Assembly (NCBI GenBank): GCA_012512605.1
Contig: JAAZDX010000143.1
Location: forward strand, 1 to 10,714
Direction: 5' to 3'
Length of the DNA: 10,714 nucleotides
Source of the DNA: Bacillota bacterium
GTDB taxonomy: Bacteria > Bacillota > UBA4882 > UBA10575
A model generated the notes under the pieces. The model ran no database searches. It had not been told where the DNA came from and worked only from the letters and a program-made list of their open reading frames with translations. Each line of letters begins with the position of its first letter. Position 1 is the first letter of the stretch. Of the stretch, positions 7,229-10,714 are shown piece after piece. The position numbers and the translations under genes were made by a program.

Positions 7229-7386
7229 TTTCTAACCTCCATAAATTTTAATGTCTTTATGTCATCTCCATTAAATTTTTGCTTCTATTTTATTCTGGTT
7301 GCGGGGATAAATCCCTTTCTTTGTTCCGTTATTCTGTTGGTACCGGGAAAGAGACGGGACAACCTAGAAAACCTGGTCGGAAGTAT

Positions 7387-7416
7387 TTTACAAGTGATTG
7401 AAACATAGATTATAAT
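7387..7416 (+). promoter_or_regulatory. Sigma-A type promoter for the C26 hydrolase and lipoprotein genes
   Basis: TTTACA (7387-7392, 5 of 6 to consensus) is followed after 18 nt by a perfect TATAAT (7411-7416). Transcription should begin near 7423. This matters for start choice: the only upstream in-frame ATG (7415) overlaps the -10 box itself and would not be on the transcript. The remaining 7229-7386 region, upstream of both divergent genes, shows no convincing minus-strand promoter to me. Confidence 0.75.
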
Positions 7417-7440
7417 GGGAATATACTGGATAAAGAGGGA

Positions 7441-7447
7441 AGGGGGG
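7441..7447 (+). promoter_or_regulatory. Ribosome binding site pointing to an ATC start
   Basis: The purine run AGGGGGG (7441-7447), itself preceded by GAGGGA, lies 6 nt upstream of ATC at 7454. No ATG, GTG, TTG or CTG is in frame at a usable distance. It therefore decides the start of the C26 hydrolase gene in favour of a non-canonical codon. Confidence 0.6.
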
Positions 7448-7453
7448 CATCGG

Positions 7454-8167
7454 ATCAAACCGGTCATCGGTGTTACATGTTGTCACGATCGCAAACGTAA
7501 GCCCGATCAGTACACTTTGGCTGGGGCCTATTGCCGCGCGATCGAAAAAGCCGACGGCGTTCCGGTCCTGCTTCCGGCTTTGGTCATGCTTGATCGTCCT
7601 TTGGGTAGCTTTTGTCAAGGGCTGCTCTGCAGCGGAGGTGGCGATTTTGATCCAGCTTACTTTCACGAAGAACCTCATCCGCAGCTAGGAACGGTCGATC
7701 TTGAACGGGACCGTTGGGAAATCCACCTTATCCGTAAAGCCAGGGCGGAGGGCCTACCGGTGCTGGGGATTTGCCGGGGAATCCAAGCCATAAATGTGGC
7801 CTTTGGCGGAACCCTCTACCAGGATTTACCCAGCCAATACCCGCGAGGGTCAAACCAGTCTCTGCTGGAACACAACCAGCGGATTCCGGGCGATCAGGTT
7901 AGCCACCGGGTGACCATTACCGCTGGTTCTCTGCTATCCAGGGTGATCGGGTCGACTGAAATCTGGACCAACTCCCACCATCATCAGGCGGTAAAAGACC
8001 CGGCTCCTGAGTTAAGAATAACCGCCCGCAGTGATGACGGCGTGATTGAAGGGCTTGAAGGAAGCGAGGACTCCTTTCTTCTCGGAGTGCAGTGGCATCC
8101 GGAACGGCTCGCGACCCCCGATGCTCAGTGGTTATTTACTGGTTTTATCCGCGCTTGTCAGCAATAA
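7454..8167 (+). CDS. Class I glutamine amidotransferase-like hydrolase, peptidase C26 (gamma-glutamyl hydrolase/PuuD-like)
   Basis: The product (237 residues from the proposed start) is a peptidase C26 family enzyme. Members hydrolyse gamma-glutamyl amides, such as gamma-glutamyl-GABA in putrescine breakdown (PuuD); the substrate here is unknown. Visible are the N-terminal KPVIGVT strand, the GGGDFDP oxyanion region, the nucleophile elbow GICRG with C107, GTLYQDL, SHHHQAV, and QWHPE with H215 and E217, completing the triad. The start is odd: family proteins typically begin Met-(Lys/Arg)-Pro-Val-Ile-Gly, and that Met position is occupied by an ATC codon at 7454, 6 nt after a strong ribosome site. 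The alternative ATG at 7415 has no ribosome site and overlaps the -10 box. The next in-frame TTG would delete the first strand. The lipoprotein gene follows after 58 nt, probably on the same transcript. No polyamine genes are nearby. Confidence 0.9.
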   Translation: MKPVIGVTCCHDRKRKPDQYTLAGAYCRAIEKADGVPVLLPALVMLDRPLGSFCQGLLCSGGGDFDPAYFHEEPHPQLGTVDLERDRWEIHLIRKARAEGLPVLGICRGIQAINVAFGGTLYQDLPSQYPRGSNQSLLEHNQRIPGDQVSHRVTITAGSLLSRVIGSTEIWTNSHHHQAVKDPAPELRITARSDDGVIEGLEGSEDSFLLGVQWHPERLATPDAQWLFTGFIRACQQ

Positions 8168-8212
8168 ATTAAGTCTTGTGCGAAGCGAAGTAGACAAAAA
8201 AACATGTAGAGA

Positions 8213-8219
8213 AGAGGGA
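8213..8219 (+). promoter_or_regulatory. Ribosome binding site pointing to an ATA start
   Basis: AGAGGGA (8213-8219) lies 6 nt upstream of ATA at 8226. A GTG further upstream in frame (8178) has no purine-rich site before it. The site therefore favours ATA as the lipoprotein start codon, matching the situation in the gene before it. Confidence 0.5.
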
Positions 8220-8225
8220 TTTACG

Positions 8226-9278
8226 ATAAATAAAAGAAGATTTACTTATTTAACCTTAGTTGTATTGGCGGTCATCATCCTTTTGTTCTCCGGTTGCCGC
8301 GTTTCTTTTGAAGTGGGGAACTGCCGAATTGCTGGGCGGGTTACTGCCTTAGATGGGAAAGAGGGAATCTCCGGGGTGACAATTGAGTATGACATAAATG
8401 GAAGGAAAGCGTACAAACTGACGGGATATGATGGGACTTGGGAATTCAGGGCCAATGAAGGTAATCGGGTGAAGATCTGGGCCCATAAAGATCATTATAT
8501 GTTCCAACCGGCCCCCTATGAGTTTACCGTGACGAAGGATATGACCGATCTTAATTTTAAGCTGATCGGTTGGTCGGAAGATTTCTCCGATGATTGGAGC
8601 GGTTGGGATGTGAAATATTACGATGATGGATCTTACCAGAACTATGTTGCGGTAGAGGGTGGGGGCGAATATGAGATTATGGTTGATAATTATTATGGAA
8701 CAAACCCCCAATTCATCCGCACAATCTCGCCCTTGCTGGTCCCCCATAATTATACGGTGGAAGTAACCACATACCCCCTTAAATGGGCTGATTGGGATAG
8801 ACCCGAATGGGAAAGGGGAACATGCGGCTTAGTTTTTAACGTACGAAGTCTTGTAACTCCCGGAGAATTCTATTATTTTTTCCGGGTCCGCCCCGATCAA
8901 GGCGAAGTCGAATACTTAAAGGTACTGAAGCAGCAGAGTGCAACCGTAATCCTTGAAGAATATAAGAAAACAAACGAACAAATAAATTCCGCTAATACCA
9001 CAATCAGTCCAGGGGTTAATATTTTAAAAGTCATCCAGAACGGAAACCGGGTTTATCTCTACGTGAATGGTGTAGAGGTCTGGGGGAATGTACCAGTCGA
9101 ACAGCAAGACGGTGAGTTTATTAGAGCAGGTTTGTTTACAAGTGCGGATCCAAAGTCAACATATACCGCCCGTTTTGATGATTTTAAACTTTCTTCCATG
9201 GGATATGCTCCCCAGCCTCAGATTATGGGTTTACAATCATTCGAAATTAAGTCGCATAAAGGAATAGAAACAAAATAA
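8226..9278 (+). CDS. Lipoprotein with carboxypeptidase-regulatory-like and laminin-G/jelly-roll-like domains
   Basis: I do not recognise a specific family. From the proposed ATA start the 350-residue product begins with N-K-R-R, a hydrophobic stretch (residues 6-21) and a lipobox FSGC with C24, so it should be lipidated and anchored outside the membrane. Residues about 33-115 resemble a carboxypeptidase-regulatory-like/CNA-B-type beta-sandwich (IAGRVTALDGKEGISGV, then TGYDGTWEF). Residues about 118-322 start with EDFSDDWSGWDV and end with VYLYVNGVEVW and ARFDDFKLSS, the pattern of laminin-G, concanavalin-like or DUF1080-type jelly rolls that often bind sugars. No catalytic site is evident. 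The GTG at 8178 would give a long charged leader before the signal peptide and has no ribosome site. The gene is visibly more A+T-rich than its neighbours, which may mean recent acquisition or relaxed selection. It follows the C26 gene by 58 nt with no promoter seen between. Confidence 0.85.
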   Translation: MNKRRFTYLTLVVLAVIILLFSGCRVSFEVGNCRIAGRVTALDGKEGISGVTIEYDINGRKAYKLTGYDGTWEFRANEGNRVKIWAHKDHYMFQPAPYEFTVTKDMTDLNFKLIGWSEDFSDDWSGWDVKYYDDGSYQNYVAVEGGGEYEIMVDNYYGTNPQFIRTISPLLVPHNYTVEVTTYPLKWADWDRPEWERGTCGLVFNVRSLVTPGEFYYFFRVRPDQGEVEYLKVLKQQSATVILEEYKKTNEQINSANTTISPGVNILKVIQNGNRVYLYVNGVEVWGNVPVEQQDGEFIRAGLFTSADPKSTYTARFDDFKLSSMGYAPQPQIMGLQSFEIKSHKGIETK

Positions 9279-9300
9279 GGAGAAAAGACCCACCGACATA

Positions 9301-9352
9301 CTCCCTTCAAGCTAAGGATGGAACCCTTGCTTTCGAAGGGAGCTTTATTATT
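9301..9352 (+). terminator. Intrinsic terminator after the lipoprotein gene
   Basis: CTCCCTTC (9301-9308) pairs with GAAGGGAG (9335-9342). The stem continues with AAGC (9309-9312) against GCTT (9329-9332), leaving a 2-nt bulge, and the top can close further through AAGG (9314-9317) with CCTT (9325-9328). The T-rich run CTTTATTATT (9343-9352) follows directly. It lies 22 nt after the lipoprotein stop and before the next promoter, as expected for a transcription stop. Confidence 0.7.
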
Positions 9353-9377
9353 GGGGATAACTTGCTGGCCCACGCTG

Positions 9378-9386
9378 TGCTATAAT
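9378..9386 (+). promoter_or_regulatory. Extended -10 promoter for the DUF362 gene
   Basis: TGC followed by a perfect TATAAT (9378-9386) forms an extended -10 element. No good -35 box is found at 16-18 nt, which is usual for this promoter class. The start should be near 9393, giving a leader of about 60 nt. The rest of the 9279-9453 spacer holds only the preceding terminator and the ribosome site AGGTGGGG (9441-9448). Confidence 0.65.
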
Positions 9387-9453
9387 TGTAGAAAATCAGT
9401 AGAAGCAATTATATTGTAAATAAAGAAGAATTTCAAAAAAAGGTGGGGTAACC

Positions 9454-10560
9454 ATGCTAAACAACCAAATTACTATTGTTTATGGTGAGAATCCACGGGA
9501 AATGGTCGAAACTTTACTGGCGCAATTAAAACCCGAAACAGCGCTGCGGCCGGGGGCGACGATTGGGTTAAAACCCAATCTAGTCTTGGACAAGCCAGCG
9601 GCTTCCGGGGCAACGACCCATCCGGAGATTGTTGAGGGTGTTATCCGTTATTTTCAGGCGAAAGGCTATTCCGACTTGATCATTATGGAGAGCTCCTGGG
9701 TGGGGGCCCAGACGGAGGCAGCTTTTCAGGTCTGCGGCTATCGGGACCTGGCGAAGCAGTACGGAGTTAAACTGCTTGATCTAAAAAAAGACCGGACCAT
9801 TAAGAAAAAGGTGGAAGGGGAAGAAATAGCGGTCTGCACCGCCCCGTTAGAAGTGGACTTTTTAATTAACCTTCCGGTCTTAAAAGCCCATTGCCAAACT
9901 CTGTTGACCTGTGCCCTGAAGAACCTGAAGGGCTGTATCCCGGACCATGAGAAACGGCGTTTTCACCGGCTTGGGCTGCACCGGCCGATTGCGCAATTGG
10001 CCGCGGTCCTTCCGGTTGACCTCACGATCGTCGATGCAATCTGTGGGGACCTTACCTTTGAGGAAGGCGGAAACCCGGTACCGATGGGCCAGTTATTGGC
10101 CGGGACCGACCCGGTGCTGCTTGACAGCTACGCCGCTTCGTTGTTGGGGCTCGCGGCCGCGGAGGTTCCCTACCTGGACTTGGCGGTGAACCTGGGTGTG
10201 GGGTCGACCTGTCTTGCCAGCGCGGTTGTGGTCGAGGTTAACCCGGAGGCAAAAAAGGCGGGCCGTTTCCGCTTGACTGGACGGGCGAAGACGCTAGCCC
10301 GGTATGCTGAAGAACGGGATGCCTGTTCGGCCTGCTATGGTTCGCTCATTCATGCGCTGCACCGGATGGCGGAGGATGGGGAACTGGCAGGGTTAAAGGA
10401 TGGTAACAAAAAGATTAAGATTGGACAAGGGTTTCGCGGGGAACAAGGTGGTGGGATCGGAATAGGTACTTGTACGCGTGGCCTTAATAACACGCTTACG
10501 GGCTGTCCGCCGACGGCACGGGAGATCAGAACCTTTCTCCAGCAGGTCCTCGCCGACTAA
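9454..10560 (+). CDS. DUF362 domain-containing protein with C-terminal cysteine motif
   Basis: The 368-residue protein is a DUF362 (COG2006) family member; no enzymatic function is firmly established for the family, and some members are fused to ferredoxin-type iron-sulfur modules. Family hallmarks seen are KPNLV near residue 42, THPEIVEGVIRYF, FLINLPVLKAHCQT, the LKNLKGCIPDHEKRRFH segment, DGxxxFEEGGNP-like sequence and LLAGTDPVLLDS. The C-terminal fifth has a CxxC (C291, C294) and two further cysteines, C340 and C351, the last within GCPPT; these four could bind a metal or an iron-sulfur cluster, although no classical ferredoxin repeat is present. The ATG is supported by AGGTGGGG 5 nt upstream. 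There is no signal peptide, so it is expected to be cytoplasmic. It has its own extended -10 promoter, and the following gene also has a promoter, so it is probably monocistronic. Confidence 0.9.
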   Translation: MLNNQITIVYGENPREMVETLLAQLKPETALRPGATIGLKPNLVLDKPAASGATTHPEIVEGVIRYFQAKGYSDLIIMESSWVGAQTEAAFQVCGYRDLAKQYGVKLLDLKKDRTIKKKVEGEEIAVCTAPLEVDFLINLPVLKAHCQTLLTCALKNLKGCIPDHEKRRFHRLGLHRPIAQLAAVLPVDLTIVDAICGDLTFEEGGNPVPMGQLLAGTDPVLLDSYAASLLGLAAAEVPYLDLAVNLGVGSTCLASAVVVEVNPEAKKAGRFRLTGRAKTLARYAEERDACSACYGSLIHALHRMAEDGELAGLKDGNKKIKIGQGFRGEQGGGIGIGTCTRGLNNTLTGCPPTAREIRTFLQQVLAD

Positions 10561-10569
10561 GTACGGAAC

Positions 10570-10598
10570 TTGACGCTGGAAAAGGGTTATGCTAATCT
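10570..10598 (+). promoter_or_regulatory. Putative promoter for the tsaE-like gene
   Basis: TTGACG (10570-10575, 5 of 6) is followed after 17 nt by TAATCT (10593-10598), a weaker -10, but with TGC just before it giving an extended -10 element. The predicted transcript starts near 10605, about 25 nt before the GTG start at 10630. Confidence 0.5.
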
Positions 10599-10629
10599 TG
10601 AACCAAAAGAGATTGGAGGGGGAAGTCCG

Positions 10630-10714
10630 GTGCGGGTAAAGCAAGAGACCGGTGGAAACCTTGTCATATGGTCGGAGAGCCCGGCGGAGACAGAGGAACT
10701 CGGTAAAGTCCTGG
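10630..10714 (+). CDS. tsaE: Probable tRNA threonylcarbamoyladenosine ATPase TsaE (N-terminus only)
   Basis: Only 28 codons are visible before the window ends. The GTG start at 10630 follows GGAGGGGG (10615-10622) by 7 nt, a very strong ribosome site. The fragment ends SESPAETEELGKVL, which matches the usual N-terminus of TsaE (YjeE), where a short strand is followed by a Ser-x-x-x-Thr-x-x-Leu-Gly helix leading to the Walker A loop. TsaE is the ATPase that works with TsaB and TsaD to make t6A at position 37 of ANN-decoding tRNAs. The Walker A motif that would confirm the call lies outside the window, so this rests on a short similarity. Confidence 0.6.
   Translation, partial: MRVKQETGGNLVIWSESPAETEELGKVL

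Noticed and set aside
7229..7386. Possible minus-strand promoter for the exported protein gene
   Set aside because: Several TAAAAT-like boxes occur in this A+T-rich stretch, but none has a matching -35 box or a usable distance to the start.
7085..7408. Plus-strand open frame crossing the divergent spacer
   Set aside because: It runs antisense over the N-terminus of the exported protein gene, has no ribosome site and its product shows no protein-like features.
8204..8209. ATG-TAG start-stop element just before the lipoprotein gene
   Set aside because: It has no ribosome site of its own and is most likely chance.

Overview
This 10.7 kb window looks like ordinary chromosome from a low-to-moderate GC, Gram-positive-type anaerobe of the Bacillota (Clostridia or a related class). 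The clues are a PcrA-type helicase with the C-terminal Tudor-like extension, an AMIN-domain cell-wall amidase, a GlmL/MutL protein (typical of amino-acid-fermenting Clostridia), the Bacillus-like order rph - rdgB(ysnA) - ysnB, purine-rich GGAGG-type Shine-Dalgarno sites before nearly every gene, and sigma-A style promoters. The species cannot be named from the sequence alone. No rRNA, tRNA, CRISPR array, insertion sequence or prophage gene was seen.

Left part (1-4429, all +): the 3' two thirds of a pcrA/uvrD helicase gene, a 108-nt spacer holding two hairpins, a secreted N-acetylmuramoyl-L-alanine amidase with at least two AMIN domains, and an orphan glmL close behind it. No glutamate mutase subunit gene is in view.

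Middle part (4460-6578, +): a strong promoter (TTGACA, 17 nt, TATAGT) leads into rph (RNase PH) and rdgB (XTP/dITP pyrophosphatase), overlapping by 32 nt, then a YfcE/YsnB metallophosphoesterase. A perfect 16-bp hairpin overlapping the ysnB stop codon closes the unit and probably also terminates the convergent gene from the other side.

Right part: one minus-strand gene (6581-7228) encodes an unrecognised exported protein. Divergent from it, a good promoter drives a class I glutamine-amidotransferase-like hydrolase (peptidase C26) and a lipoprotein with a carboxypeptidase-regulatory-like domain plus a laminin-G/jelly-roll-like domain. Both genes lack ATG, GTG or TTG at the position indicated by the Shine-Dalgarno site and by the protein: the best starts are ATC and ATA. 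This pair of non-canonical starts in one apparent operon is the most unusual thing in the window. A terminator, an extended -10 promoter and a DUF362 protein with four cysteines near its C-terminus follow, then another promoter and the first 28 codons of a gene resembling tsaE.

I do not see a clear new multi-gene system. The observations most worth checking are the paired AUC/AUA starts, the orphan glmL beside a cell-wall amidase, the cysteine set of the DUF362 protein, and the two unassigned exported proteins.
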